A stretch of DNA of 64,000 nucleotides from the NCBI GenBank assembly GCA_035610365.1, contig CM069439.1, positions 1,860,001 to 1,924,000 of the forward strand. The letters are read 5' to 3'. Numbering within the stretch: position 1 is the stretch's first letter; the number at the start of each line of letters is the position of its first letter. The notes below the pieces were generated by a model, which was not told the origin of the DNA, made no database searches, and was given only the letters and a program-made list of their open reading frames with translations. Source of the DNA: Aquatica leii (taxonomy: Eukaryota > Arthropoda > Insecta > Coleoptera > Lampyridae). This document shows positions 36,252 through 49,701 of this stretch, piece by piece. The translations under genes and the position numbers were made by a program.

Positions 36252-36630
36252 AAAAAAAATCAAAATTATTTTCAATAATACAACGTTTTAACAGTGGACG
36301 CTTCAATTATTTTAAGCTTGAAGTAGATTTTATTTTATTTTTTAAATAGCTAAATTTTAATAGAATGTTTTCTTAAATGTCAATTGTATGATTTAAAAAA
36401 AATAATATTTTCCCAATTGTATGTACTACTATGTTCTAACTTCTTGAAAAAAATCAAAATTATCTTCAACCACAACGTTTTAATAGTGGACGATTCAATT
36501 ATTTTAAACTTGAAGTAAATTTTATTTTATTTTTTAAATAGGTAAATCTTGGTAGAATTTTTTTTAAATGTCAATTGTATAATTAAAAAAAACAATATTT
36601 CTCCAATTGTATGTTCTAACTTTCTCTAAT
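36252..36630. repeat. tandem duplication, 194-bp period
   Basis: tcaaaatta at 36260 recurs at 36454, and the whole unit (..acaacgttttaa-agtggacg-ttcaattattttaa-cttgaagta-attttattttatttttt..ccaattgtatg..gttctaac) is repeated with about 10% differences. Non-coding. Confidence 0.85.
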
Positions 36631-36985
36631 ACAAAATTCTAAAAATTAATAATATACAGTGTGTTTATTATTCTTTTTTCATTTTTTACAAATTAAATCT
36701 TATTTCTGGGAATTTGAAAATTCTAATACTATTACGGTTCGCAAAATATACATTTGGCTACGAAAAATAAAAATATCTTAAGAATGGATAATATTAATGT
36801 CATGAACGCTTAAAGAAATAGAGTAAACATTGGGAGAGACGCCGCATGTTTAAAAAATAAATCTTCACTGAGGCATATCTCCCTCACTCTTGGGTGAGAC
36901 GCCGCATTAAAAAAGGAAAGATGTCGCAGGACTTATTTTGACGACTTACATTTTTTTTCAGACTTAGAACATATGTATACTGTAC

Positions 36986-38510
36986 TTATTTACATACATT
37001 GTGCAAGACTCGTGATAAGCCACTATAAGCATTTAATGCACTGCCGCCAATCAGCTTTCTTTTCTTAAAAATTCCTTTTTTATCCGAATTGTGTTTCTTA
37101 TTTTGAATATTTTGCTCCGAAGTTAATACACTCGCATCTTGTTTTCTTTTTTTGTTAAATCTTATAGGTATTTTAGGAACCGGAGACAATTTGCTCGATC
37201 AGTGATTACATGGTACACTGAAAGAAAAAATGTGTAGTTTGTAACTAAAAGTTTAGATATATATTACAAAATTGTGACTACTGAACAGTTTGCTGCTATA
37301 CAATAACTAAATATATTTTCTTACGTAACTGTTGATTAAAAAACAACAAAAACATTTAGCAATATTACCTAAACAATCTTCAACTAAATATGCTTTGTCT
37401 ACACAACCTAACAAGTTTTGGAATTCTAACAAAACTTTATTTTCCAGCAACAAAAGTTTATTTAAAAGTGATGTAACAAAAGTAGTTGGGTAAAACATTT
37501 TTCTCAGTGTATTGTTTCACTTACAGAATTTGATACCTACTCTTTCGCTTACTGAATTGGATGTGCTGGGTTCATGGTGAGGTTCTTCGATTGCACTGTA
37601 TTCGGGAGTAGTAGTTCCAGGAAGTATTATCGGCTGGTCATTTGTAACCGTTTTGTGAAGCGTGTAGAAAAAAAAATGTTCGGAAATTGCATTAGGATCT
37701 AGAAAATATTTTCTAGTGACTTTAAAACCGTTTCCAGCAATACCCACGGAAGCTGTTGGTAACTAAGCTTTGCCTATCAATGTTCCAGCTTGATACCTTG
37801 TAACATTTCTACTGCTGTTATTTTTTATGCAAAGTTAAGCTTTTTGAATAGTAGACTTTGAATGGAAGAAAAAGACTTCTGTCAAGGGGTTGCAGAGCTT
37901 GTGTACAATGACTAGGTAATCAAAGAATGATAATTTCGTTATCATCAGTCAATTCAAGCATTTCTATATCCGTACTGCGGGACGTGTGTCCATCAAGAAT
38001 TAACAAACATTTGCCTAATGGTTTGTGAGGAATGAATTGTTCTTTCAACCACCGGTGAAATAGTTGCGAGTTGATGAACGCCGATTTTTTGTTCGTGTAA
38101 ACATTTTGCGGTTTGTTAATAAGTTGCACGTCAGTCTCATCCATCCATCTTATAGATATGTGACGGTTTTTCAATTAGATTGTGGTCTGTCATAATTTTA
38201 AAAACTGCCGCACATCTTCCCTATTCATTCCGTAAGCTCTGGATAAGAAAACTCCTTCAGCTTGCTTTATTGATCATTCAGGAGTTCTTTCCAAAAACGA
38301 ACGTATCCACGCGGAACCTGCTTCCTGTTTTGTATCCGAAAACTTATGTCTAGTGTTTAACCTTTTAGCGGAATAGAATGCAAGTTTTCTTACCGTTTTT
38401 TTGTCTGTTGCAAAGCCTGCGGCTGACAACCTTTGAATGTTCAAAACAAGCTTCTTTTCATTCTCATGGCCTAAGACGCCTGAAAATAAAATTGCTTTAT
38501 ACAAATTAAA
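36986..38510 (-). mobile_element. pogo/Tigger-like transposase relic
   Basis: In minus-strand order: ENEKKLVLNIQRL...TVRKLAFYSAKRLNTRH...AGSAWIRSFLERTPELSIRKAEG (38470-38250), the CENPB-type helix-turn-helix. Next comes FHRWLKEQFIP and LLILDGHTSRS (about 38060-37980), whose D is the second catalytic residue of the DDE domain, then LPSHCTQALQPLDR-like text. TASVGIAGNGFKVTRKYFLDPNAI (37760-37680) and a basic tail (37189-36986) finish it. The part holding the first catalytic aspartate appears deleted between about 38250 and 38180. Stops break the frame, so it is inactive. Confidence 0.82.
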
Positions 38511-38959
38511 AAAATTTAAGAATACTCAATTTTACCTTTGGGTTCAAGACAGTTATTCTTTATATGTTCAGTCTTTACTTTCTGTATTGCTTCAGGTAAC
38601 TGCTCCTCGGATTATGTGCCATTTTACATTTTTGTTGAGGTGGGCCTGGAGAGGTTTGGGGGTGCTCGGCCCATCCAGACCCTTTTGTAGTTACGCTGGT
38701 GCGGTTAAGTGGTTCAGATTTGTTTTCTTTTTCATCATTCAATTTTTGTTGCTAGTTATTACCTAAATTTCCTTCTGATTGTTATATTTATAAGTGGCAC
38801 TATGATTTGTTTTTGTAATGGATAGCGTCTATAGCCCTTTTTGTTTTTTCGGGTTTGCCTTCTCCGAAGATTATGATCAAGGTGTCATTCGATGCGTAAT
38901 TGCATCTAGAAACTTTGACAAAAAGTTCTGCTTGAAAACATTACAAAAACAATTTAGTA

Positions 38960-39540
38960 AAAAAAGGAGGTTTTGTTTTTAGGAATATCTCGAAAACTAT
39001 TAGAAATATACAAAATCAATCTTAAAAGCAGGAAATTTCTTACAAAAAATTCTACCTCCCCAGAACTCTAACACTAATATTCATAATTTCAATTAAGCGG
39101 CGAAAATAGGACTAAAATGGGTGATATGACATCAGCGCGTGTCCATCGATTTGCTTAATTTCACAAAAAAATTAATGCATTAAATATATGAATATTAAAA
39201 AATCAAAAAATTTAGGTACCATTTAAACACCCCAATAAACAATAATCCGTTGAAAAAAAAGTTTCTCCAATTTTTCAATTATTTATGTTTTTGTTAACTA
39301 AGTTGGAAACGAACATAAGAACTCCAATTATTTTAAAACTAATCAACTGAGATTTTTTCTACTTTCTTCAAAGACTTTAAAAACGAACCCCGTTGGAAAA
39401 TTTTTAGCCCTATTTTTGCCACGACGCGCAATTAAAATTATAAATAGGTACTGGTGGTAAAGTTCCGGGAATGAATTTTTTTAAGAAATTTCCTGCTCTT
39501 TAAAAAACCTTTTTGTTTTACTTTTGATATCTTTAATATA
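38960..39540. repeat. fold-back repeat with inverted ends
   Basis: Left text near 39018-39050 (tcttaaaagcaggaaatttcttacaaaaaattc) is matched by the reverse complement of 39468-39505. Flanking text (atatctcgaaaactattag / gatatcaaaagt) is also weakly inverse. Non-coding, about 0.5 kb, family unknown. Confidence 0.5.
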
Positions 39541-39850
39541 CTATGTGACATTGAAATTGCAACTCCAAAAAGGAGTGAGAATGTTTTTAGCAAACTTGGC
39601 AGAACGGTAGCTAAATCGGAACCAATCCACTATCACGCGCTAATATCAAGCATAGACTAGGGAAAGTCAGAGTCCTCGTAAACAAGGAACTGCGAGACGG
39701 AGGCAAACAAATAAGGTGCAGGAGCGTGCTACAACTGACGGCTCAACACCAACATCACGTTTAGAGTGGTGTAAGTTGCGGCTCCACTGGAATCTGGAAT
39801 AACATATATCACCGTCTTTTTTTTTAAATTTTAATCATTTACTACTTCAA
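39540..39850. other. GC-richer repeat-like stretch, unassigned
   Basis: Starts tgacattgaaattgcaactcc and is richer in G+C to about 39800, then returns to AT-rich. It reads like the end of a dispersed insect repeat, but no second copy is in the window and no protein could be read. Confidence 0.3.
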
Positions 39851-40639
39851 AGTATAGCAACTCTTTGCCAAGTTTGGTCACAAAATTCTCTTTCTTTCTT
39901 GGTGTTTTAATTTAAATGTCACAAAGTATATTTTGCTGTGTCCAACTTTTAGAGTCTTTTATATTGTTTTTTCTCTAAAAGTTTATAACCGAAAAGATTA
40001 TGTAAAAACAAACATGTTTTGACAAAAATAATTCTCATCCACTTAGTTTCATCTTAAACTTTTAAATTGGCTTAAGATGTATTTAGAAGTTGTTCAGTTT
40101 CGAAAAAATAGAACAAACTTAAATCCGTTTTAAAAATAATATTGAAGTGGCGTTTTTTTAATTATCTCAACTACTCTGTTTAAATTTATGCAAATTTTTC
40201 GTCTTATAAATGTTTTCTGAATATTTTATTAACTTTGAGATAAAAAATTTTCTGAACTGATGCGTTGTTTAGAAAATATTAGTAGTGTTGTTCTACATTT
40301 GAAGACATTTTATAATATTTTTTTCTTTTATTCATTCAAAAAACGACGGTTTTGTTTTCAAACTGTTTGTGTATTCTTTTTAAAACCAAACGTTAATTGC
40401 TGAAAAAATTGAATCTAGTAAATAACTAGAAACAGGAAACTAATGTGTGCGTTAAAACTAAATTATAATAGATAATGCGTCGAAATTGTCTATTTTGCTT
40501 TCCAATACAAGCAACTAACATTATATCGATAAATCATTTTCTACCGCAATAACTAATTATGACGTCTTCCCCTTTATTATTTAGCAATTATTTCAATTTA
40601 TAGTTAACGATAAAACCAGTTGTAACACTCCTCTCTTTC

Positions 40640-41960
40640 AATTATCCGGAATCAATAATCCGTAAAATAGAGAGCTATAAATGGGCAATAGCTTTTGGAA
40701 TTTTCGTGTTTGATCGGTACATTTTAGGGATTAAATGTTAATAAAACAAAAATCAAAGGACCCACAAATAAAATGACTAAATTAGTATCGCATTTAAATA
40801 TAAATAATTAATTAGAGAAGTAATCAAGATACGAACACGCTGATTAGCTTTAGGTTTTTGTTATTAATTATACTAAAATGTTGGCGTTGCTGTAAAGGGT
40901 GCGAATAATCTGAAAGTATCTACCTAACCGTATTTTCCTTCTTCTCTATTCAAAAGCTGTTACACTTCCATTAAATATATTTGCCAGACTAATTCAACGG
41001 AAAGCTCGAGCTGATAAAATCGCACCTCCTTTTGGCTTAAAGATATCTGATAAAAAAAGAAATTTTACATAAAATAGAAAAACGAGATAAAAGGGATCGA
41101 GCTGTTAAAAATAATAACGATAAAACGTACAGCATTTCGCATTAGTACATCGATGTCACTAATCCGGAAAGAGTTGGTAAAGATCAATAGTGATTTGACA
41201 TTCGCTTGAGGAGGTTTGAATTCTCTTATGTATGCGGGAGTGAAGCACTTAGACAGCGGGAACTTTGATCCGGACGGCATCGTTATCTTTGTATTTATAA
41301 CCAGAGCGCACTCGATATGGTAATACAGAACAGCATTTCAAAACAGGTTTGGATTTCAGGAAATTAATTCAGATATGTAAATTTCCGCCATTCGCTTTGA
41401 TTTGTGACAACAAACTTACAAACGACTCGTTTACTACGTCCAAGCTTAATAAAGCAACAGTCAGTGACCATTTCACTAGTTTCAACAAACCTTCTGTTTT
41501 AAATTTTTTTAAGTCCAATCCTGAGTAAAACCCACTAATATTGTATCATCGCTCAATATGACATCCAATTATATCTGCCGTGTTGAGCAAAGGCTTTTCA
41601 AAAGCTCTTATGTGATAGAGCGAAACAGATCGCCAATGCAAACGAATTTATTTATTGTTCCGAATCTATTACCGTCTCTTTATCAAATTATTTTTATGAA
41701 TAATTGTCGCTCCTTAATTACACTCCAATATTGACATAAATACAAAATCAATTTCTTAAAATATAAATGTAATTAAAGCACTAAACGCTCAAGCGCGTTT
41801 CCTCTTTTGAAAACATATTACTTCTTTAACTTCCACCCTTTATAGAACTTTTATAAAAACAAAATTTAATTAGGAAGATTAAATTCAAATCTTTGATTAG
41901 TAGTCGCATTGTTGAACATTTTCCAAGTACAGCGTGGGTTTTCTATGTCAAGAAATGGAA
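40640..41960. other. unique island, candidate regulatory DNA
   Basis: Non-repetitive block with GATA, homeodomain-like TAAT and octamer-like text, lacking transposon remnants. The open frame 41065-41280 (minus) has no motif. Possible conserved non-coding sequence in the large erm-PPP1R37 interval. No motif search was possible. Confidence 0.3.
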
Positions 41961-43149
41961 TTATAAACTGCACATGAGTAAATGTTTGGTTCTAAAAACA
42001 ACTTACAATAGAAATTGTAACAATTACTTTAATATTGTTTTGTATACAATTCAAATGATCAACTCAAAGTAATGAGCAAGAAAACTTATTTCTGCAGCAC
42101 AAAACTCAATAATAAACTATACCAAAACCTTAAAACAACTCTAGAGAACTTAAAGGTAAAAGATAATATGTGCTATTGAACTTTACACAAAACAGTTTTG
42201 TCTTCTTGCAAGAAATTAGAATTCTTCCAAATGACTTTAGAGAGCTTCAAGATTACGTAGTAAGAATCAGAAACAGAAAAGAAACTGTCTCAAATGAAAT
42301 TGGGAACGTCAATCATTTTTCTCTAAATAACAAACAAAATAGGCTACTAAAATTAACTATTTTTTTTAACATTGTCATATTTCTGTTAAAATTGGATTTC
42401 TATAAACTTATATCATCGTTATATTCAATTTAAACTTCGTTTAAATTTCTTCGTTAAAAGCTTTAATAGTTCAAAAACACATAAACATCATATACAATTC
42501 ATTTTAAAACAACAAAATAATACCTTTCAAATAATATCTAGATTAAACAGAGATGCACAGCATACATGTACGTGAGAATCTACGTAGGTGGCGTACAATC
42601 TGACGACCTTGTGCAGTCGTAAAATGAGTTTTAGCATCACTATAAAGCGGCATACATACATGCCACGGCATTAAAAATGATATAAGACTTATATAGAAAG
42701 AAATTATACAAAATATTTTTTGCAGATTTGTATAAAATTTTTAATTGTTTTTAAAAAGAATAATTTCTTAACGTGTTATAAACATATATCTGATTCATTA
42801 TTTTCTCGCTTAAATAATAGTATCATCTTGTAAGTTGTTAATTAAAGGCTGTTATACTTAATAATCCAAATAATATTTGGGAATAGAGAAAAAAGACGTT
42901 GATATCTACAGTCCAAATTTAATTAAATTTGAGCAAATACTTTACGAAAAAAAATTGTAGTTGTTATGCTAATTGTTGCTTATAAATTGTGTCTCTCCTT
43001 TTCAATATCTGCATCAAACAAACATTATACATCATATAACTTCAAAATTTGAATATGTTATACAAAATTAAGTTCTTTATGTATCTATGGTTAGTGCATA
43101 AAGTTTCATCAATTACTTTTCAAACTCAGGGGTCAGAGCTTTTTACTCC

Positions 43150-44580
43150 GATTACTTGATTTTCTGCATATTTTTGTCTGTGCCGATTAAACTGGAGTTA
43201 CGTTTGTTCAAATTTTTGTTGCTAAGACAAGGAAATAATTTTAGATTGTGATTTATATACACTAGTATCCTTGCTCTTTGTGTCGTAAGGCGATTGCTGG
43301 TTTTTCGAATGAATATATTCGTATGAACTAAAAGTTCTTTCAGTCGCTGCTGAACTAACTGGCTTACCAAGTACTGCTTTCGTCGAATTTTAATATGTTA
43401 TACAAAAACATATTTTGCCTTTCTTGTAAACATTTGGTAATTTTTTGTTCCTCCAGCTCGTCTTTAAAAATATTATCATTTTTATATAAGGCAACATGTA
43501 CTTCACTGACATTACACTTATCTGACTGTAAACACAATATCCACTTTTTCAATAAAGTTTTATTCTTGTCCAGAATGCATAATCAAAAATATCACTTTTG
43601 TTTTGTCTCCCTAGTAATTCTTGGTATTCATCTGTAACTAGCATTGCTTGCAGTACACCTTTGTTTTTTGGAGGCTATCGAAACTGGTAAGATGCCCATC
43701 TAGTTGCAACTGGAAGTTTAAGAGTACATGATTCTGATTTCTGCTTTTCCTTTTATAGTTTTTGGAATGCTGATACTTTTATGATAGATTTAGAAGCATT
43801 AACTACGAATACAGTAGTCTTTAATTTGATGATGTTGGTAACTAACAACTTTTGTGTGTGCGCTGCACAACTATGATATGAAATTGGTTTATCCGCCCGC
43901 ATATCTGTTTTGTAGTAAATACCAAGATTTTTTCATGTTTGCAGCATTATCTGAGCAAAATCCAGTTAGTTTGTTAATTCCAACTTTCTTGAATACAATT
44001 TCTACTTGATCTACTATGTACTCTCCAATATGCCGATTTTCTGCAGTTGACAATGTTTTATAGAAAACAGGTTGTGGCGCTGTTATAACAAAATTAATGA
44101 TGCTCTCATTCCTTATGTTTGACCATCATCACATTATATAGCAAGGACTTTGGCATCTGTTAAATTGTCTGTTACCTGTAAATGAAGTTATTTGTACACA
44201 GTATTTAAAAGTTTATTTGATAAATACACCTATTTTTTTAAACTTCTTCTTTGTTATGTTCAGTGGAAGACCTGTTGCATAAATCGCCTTTGCCAACATC
44301 AACCACATTTTACTTTAATCGTCGGGTTTAATGTTCTCTACAAAACTAAATCCTGACTACTCATTCTCTGAGTCTTACATGAAGTTGAAGGTCTCGATGT
44401 GTTCTCTATTTCCTCTGCCTCTGTTTGTGACTGGATTACAGACACCTGAGATACCGACTCTTTATTTTTACGTTTTTTCGGGTTCTGCGTCTTTTTCTGA
44501 TTGAATTCCTTTTTCAACATAGTTATCATATTGGGGCAACCGATACAGGTAATTAAATGTTAAGCCATCCTTGTTGCGTG
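43150..44580 (-). mobile_element. hAT transposase relic (DUF659 type)
   Basis: Minus-strand order: a BED-finger end (HLITCIGCPNMITM near 44540) and a charged linker (44529-44338). TGFCSDNAANMKKSW (about 43960-43910) follows, containing the GxxSDNAxNMKKAW block of DUF659, then SAHTQKLLV and LKLPVATRWASYQF (cf. LPGETRWGS). The C-terminal dimerisation segment PVSSAATERTFSSYEYIHSK shifts frame into NRLTTQRARILVYINHNLKL (43370-43230). All expected parts are present in order but broken by stops and at least one frameshift. Confidence 0.85.
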
Positions 44581-44589
44581 ATGTGTCAC

Positions 44590-46260
44590 TTGCTTCTTGA
44601 AAAATTGCGTTCAAGACATATATAATTTTTGTCTAGGTTAACGTTTAACTACCCTACTAAAACATTTAAATGCAATGAGCCTGTTCCTACCTATTTTATG
44701 TCTTTAAATACACCGTCCACACAACAAAAAACAGGCACAATGCTCTACAAAACACACTAATGCAGCCGAACAACCGCAAGAAACCGTCCGCTGTTTAGAC
44801 GCGCTGTGAATTAAACGTGTTATAACCGTCCAAAGCAATAAAAATTAAAAGTCAGCTGATATTTTTGTGACTATCATATATTTTAATGACGTTTAGTTAT
44901 TTTTTTGACAGTCAGAAATTGACAAAAAATAAATGACAAGAGTGACCGTCAATTTCATTTCTACCGTCACATGACATTGTCACAAACATTTGCTTACATC
45001 GCTAGGTATGGTACACTCAAACAAATAAAAATCGAAACACCTATAGTTGCATCTTAGTTCAAAAGCTGTGTAAACGGGATTTAACCTTATTCATTACAAC
45101 AACACAGACCGTAAATTGTGAAAAATCGTTTTCTTTATTGTTGTATATTTACGTTTGCAAACTAATTATGTTAAAAGCCAATTCTGTCGGTTACGACTTT
45201 AACAAAAATTTTAATATAAATTTGCAAGTGAATGAAAACACTTGCATAACTCATTAAAGATGAATAATAGAGTATTTAGTTTCTGTAAATCATTTTCTGT
45301 ATTTTTATAATGAAATGCCATTCAATTACCCGCAGCACTTAACTCTAGATTACCTTTAATAACTTTACCGTATAATTAAATTAGTTTTATTATTGCTATT
45401 TTAACTAATTAAAGCTGCACTCCAAATTATTCTTAATGATTTTTTTATCGTAGAATTAAATTATCTTTTTTTTATTAAATTAAAATAATTATTCTAATAT
45501 TTCTAAAATTATCTATTTTTTATAATTATTCTAATATTTTTGTTTTTCTATCTTCATTTTATTTAATTTTTTTGTTACTAGTCTTCGCTTTCTATCTTAA
45601 ATTTTTTCTTAAACTAAGAATTGCAATAGACGTTTCCGCTTGTTTCTTTCTTAAAGTTTTTACTTATCATTTTAACGTTTAGACTAACTTTTGTTTATTG
45701 TTTTTGCCGAAATTTTAAATTGAAAACAAAAATTATTGGTTTTTATCTCTCAATAATCTACAATTTTTAAATATAAATTTGAATCAATTTTTACAAAAAT
45801 GATATTGAATACGTTTTTTTTTTGTATTTATCATAATCTTCAAGTAGATAAAACGATTCTTTATTTTTTTTAAACGTTATATTTTTTCTCGTCTTTACCA
45901 AAATCTAATGAAACAAAATTTTCTTTTTCTGATTCTTTATTTTAAGATTTTTGTAAGATATATGTGAATTGCAGTTCGGTTTAAAAAATGTAATTGTTGA
46001 CTTCCGTTTTCTTAGCGTTGCTTTATTGCAGTTCTTTTATTTAAAAAAAAAATTACGTATGTTATTTATTTACTTTAAAAAACTATTTAGTTAAAAAATA
46101 TTGCAATTAATAACATTTCCGTTTATCTTCATATCTTTATTTTTTTCTTTAAGTTCTTTTTAAGTTTGTGCCCATATCTTCAGATTAATGAAACAAAATT
46201 TTCTTTTTTTTTTAATCTTTATTTAATGTTTTGTTTAGTTTTATTATTTTTTGTTTTTGT
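44590..46260. other. AT-rich, nothing recognised
   Basis: A GC-richer patch at 44760-44830 may belong to the end of the neighbouring hAT element. The rest is T-rich low-complexity DNA; aaaacaaaattttctttttct-like text recurs at 45910 and 46190. Confidence 0.45.
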
Positions 46261-46279
46261 GCATTTGGTTTTAATTTAG

Positions 46280-47480
46280 ATGACTTTCCTGGTTAGACAT
46301 TGATTGGTTTGCGCCTGTTCGGTCTTGTTTTTACTTCGGGGTTTGACTTTTTTTTAAGAAATTTGAATAAGGATCTATATGTTTCACCTCTTTGTGGACT
46401 ATTTTCTGTTATAAGTCTTGAGGCAGACATTATAGAACTTAATGTGGATTGCAGGGTCAAATAGTCGAGGTGCAAAACCAGGACAACAGAGTTTTCTTTG
46501 ACTTTGCTTCAGCTGCCTCTAAGAATTTCTTGAGACGTTTTAGAAATACTCTCTTCTGAAATGGAGTTTTACGTTGGAATTCCCATTCAGTCAGAATTTT
46601 CTTCCATGCTTTTCTAAAAGGCGCAAAAAAAGCAACATCTAAGGACTGAAAGATGTGTAGAATTCAGTGGAAGTAAAATAAACTTTATATTCCTCAATTA
46701 CGTACATCGTTAAGAGACTGGATAAGTTGTCGCCAATTCAAATTTTTGGTCCATCCTTTTTTCTGAAATAAGGCAAGGTTATTTGGCAAAACAATTCTAA
46801 GAAACTTTTTGAATCAAACCATCCTGAACTACTCACGCTGTAACCACATTCATTCGGCCCATCCTCTTCCCATTCTTGATAACGGTGTTTAGCCTTACAC
46901 ACAACAAAGGATAGAAGAAGTTCGCCACTTTCTGAAGCGAACATCATACCTACGGTAGATTAAGAAGAATTCTATCGAAAATGTTTGGATCTTCTTTTAC
47001 AAATCGCCTTGACATTGCCCGGATCATCACTGAAATTACTCTCGTCATAGTTAACTATAAGCGATGCAACAACATTCTCAAGGGATGTTCGGAGCTCATT
47101 GAAATATTCCATTAAAGTGCCTTTGCTTAGTTGTGCCCTACATCTCCTTCTATATTAACAAAATCTTGCCGTAAAATTACGGTGTCTAGATAAAAATGAC
47201 TTCACCCAATCATGACCTGGAAGAGAAATCCCGATTCTGCCGTCTATTCAACGGCTACAACCAGTCCTCCTTATTATTCTGAGGATAATAATGTCTGGCC
47301 TTTGATTGTTTTGAAATTAATCTTTTTAATTCTGTCGCTAATAGTCGATTTTGGAAAACCATAAATTCGGCAGCTTGCCGTATGCTCCTTGGGTTTTCAT
47401 ATGACGGCACTTTCCAATACCCTTGTTGGTAATTTTGGTAGCTTTTACCACCTAGCGCTTTCTAGTAAACACGGCCTATG
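46280..47480 (-). mobile_element. jerky-like (DDE_1) transposase relic
   Basis: Minus-strand order: YENPRSIRQAAEFM (about 47400) and NYDESNFSDDPGNVKAI (about 47060-47010), where the D of NYDE is the first catalytic residue. MMFASESGELLLSFVVCKAKHRYQEWEEDGP...SSSGWFDSKSF...LPYFRKKDGPKI (46947-46738) follows, then IGDNLSS, whose D is the second catalytic residue, and a weak LPxxSTHxxQPLD-like stretch. After that comes a basic tail to 46293. This matches pogo-superfamily jerky-like transposases. Stops and shifts make it a pseudogene. It differs from the Tigger-like relic at 37-38.5 kb. Confidence 0.85.
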
Positions 47481-47769
47481 TTCGAAGTCACCTCCAAAAA
47501 AGGGAATATTTTGTTATCCTGTATAAGAAATGTCTTTTTCACTGTTTTTTGAATTAAGAATTCTTTTCCAAAACAAAAATCACAAAAAACGGAAAACTGA
47601 TCGCGAAAAACGACTGAAACGCACCATTACTTGTAGAAAACTAACCTGCAAACATTTAGTAACGTTATATATGCGCTATCATGCACAGAGTTACTGCTGT
47701 AAACACATGCAAACAAACTACCTGATTTCCGAAGTCACTCCGTTCTACGGTAGTAGCTAACAGTTACAG

Positions 47770-48990
47770 ATTCATAGTTCTTTATCTGGCAAACTTTCTT
47801 TAAATTAAATAAATATATTTGCAAAACATATTTTTGTTTCACCTATTATAGATTTTTTCTAACAAAATATGTATGCGTGCATTTATATTGCATCTAAACT
47901 TTAAAAGCATTTTGATATCAATTGGTCGAAACATAATTTGGGTATTAATAATACGATTAAAGCTCGAGAACTTTAGCTTTAATGTTCAATCCTGAATAAG
48001 GACCTGAATTTAAAACTACTAATTTATATAAGTCAAGTTCATTTTTATATTTACGTTTTTAAAATGTGTATAAATTCGGCAAGTTCTTTTGTGTGGTATA
48101 GGCTCAGATGCATTTCATCTGTGGCATCCCGCTCGTTACGCCACTGCTCCTTAGTTTGTTAGAGGTTTGTTAGTTCTTCACTGACTACTCATGATTAAGT
48201 CATAGTTTGGTCATAAACCTCAATTTCTTAGTCATTATTGCCTATTGGGCTTACGTTATTCAGTGAAAACATCAAGTTTATGTAGGTACTTTTTGTCGAG
48301 TATTGTGTTGGTTTGTTCTCTTTCTTATTTTCAGTAGATTTATATCTTGTTCAGTTTTATTTCTTAAATCTATCAGAATTATATGTAATATTTTACCAAG
48401 TTAATCTTTTTATTATATTATTTGTCGTTTAATTTTGATTTTTTAAATTTATTCGCAATACTTGAACGTTCATATTTTTAATCTTTTATTTCTACTTTGC
48501 ACTGCTCCGCTGACGCATTTATGTATTCATGAATATCCAATAATAATTATAATTTTCGATTTTTGATAACGTTTTACAAACATTTACGGCGAAAAAACCC
48601 TGACGTAATTACGATATGATTGGATTATTTTTAAGTATTGTTGAATGTAATATTATCTGCTCTTGATATTTAATTTGAAATTTTTATTATGTGCTTCAGA
48701 GCTTTAAAAGAGGATTAATATCGGTTTTAATAATGTTGGTAGTTACAATATCAGCAATACGCTTAATGAAGTGTTACATATAACAGCGGATTATTTTGGA
48801 CTAAATTAAAAATTTAATTATATATATGTAAAATGTAATAAAATGTTAATAAATTGTGTGTAATTAGCAAAAAATACTGAATTAGTTAATAAATTTATGT
48901 AGATAAAGCTGATAAAGCGTTTATATAACAGGTTTGATGTAAACGATTATAGTCAACACTATGTCGGTCTAAATAAATAAATTGTTTAAC
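47770..48990. other. AT-rich, nothing recognised
   Basis: No motif-bearing open frame. The right end grades into sequence shared with 57480-57625. Confidence 0.4.
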
Positions 48991-48999
48991 GCTCGTGGC

Positions 49000-49140
49000 T
49001 AGTGGAAATAAATATGTCGTATAAGTGAACGTGTTCCTAACATAAACAAATACCAAAATGCGACAGTGTTATCCAGTGATAGTTATATATAAATTGCTTG
49101 TAAGTTGTTTTCTTAAATATCGTTATATTTTATTAGTGCT
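49000..49140 (+). repeat. repeat shared with 57480-57625, possible LTR or 5' UTR of the gypsy relic
   Basis: gacagtgtt...agtgatagt-at-tataaat--cttgtaagt..tcttaaatatcgtt is shared between the two places in the same orientation with small gaps. It lies about 550 bases before the gag relic. LTR boundaries were not found. Confidence 0.45.
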
Positions 49141-49701
49141 GATTAAATTAAAAATCATGTTTAGTAAAAATGTATTCTAAATTACGTGTAAATACTTAGC
49201 TTTTTATTATTTATTATAATTAATTGTAAACTTGTTACAATTGGTATGAGGTGTCGAGGAATCTTGACGTGTAAAAAACAAAGAAGTGATTAGTACGTGC
49301 TCACGTGTGTTCGTTTATAGAATGCAATTATTATTGTTCCTGTTCATTAAAAATTAATAAATAATCGATTGTTCTTAAAATTTAGTGCTAAAAATAAAAA
49401 TAATACGTGAACGAAGAATAGCGACAAGGAAACTTTGTGATTAAAAGTCACGGATTTAAAAAGAGAATCGGAAAAACGTTGTCTAAAAATAAGTGGTACT
49501 AAAATTTCGCAAAAATTTGGAAGAGAACTGAATAGACGTTGATTCATATTTGTTTAAAGTTCCCGATTTTGGTAGCTTTATTAGAAAGATTGATGACAAT
49601 TCTTAGCATCAATAAATGACAAAACAGAAGCAATAGGAAACAGAATGAAACTGCTAGAATAAAGAATAAATTAAATTAATTGTCACGGCGAAGATTTAAT
49701 A

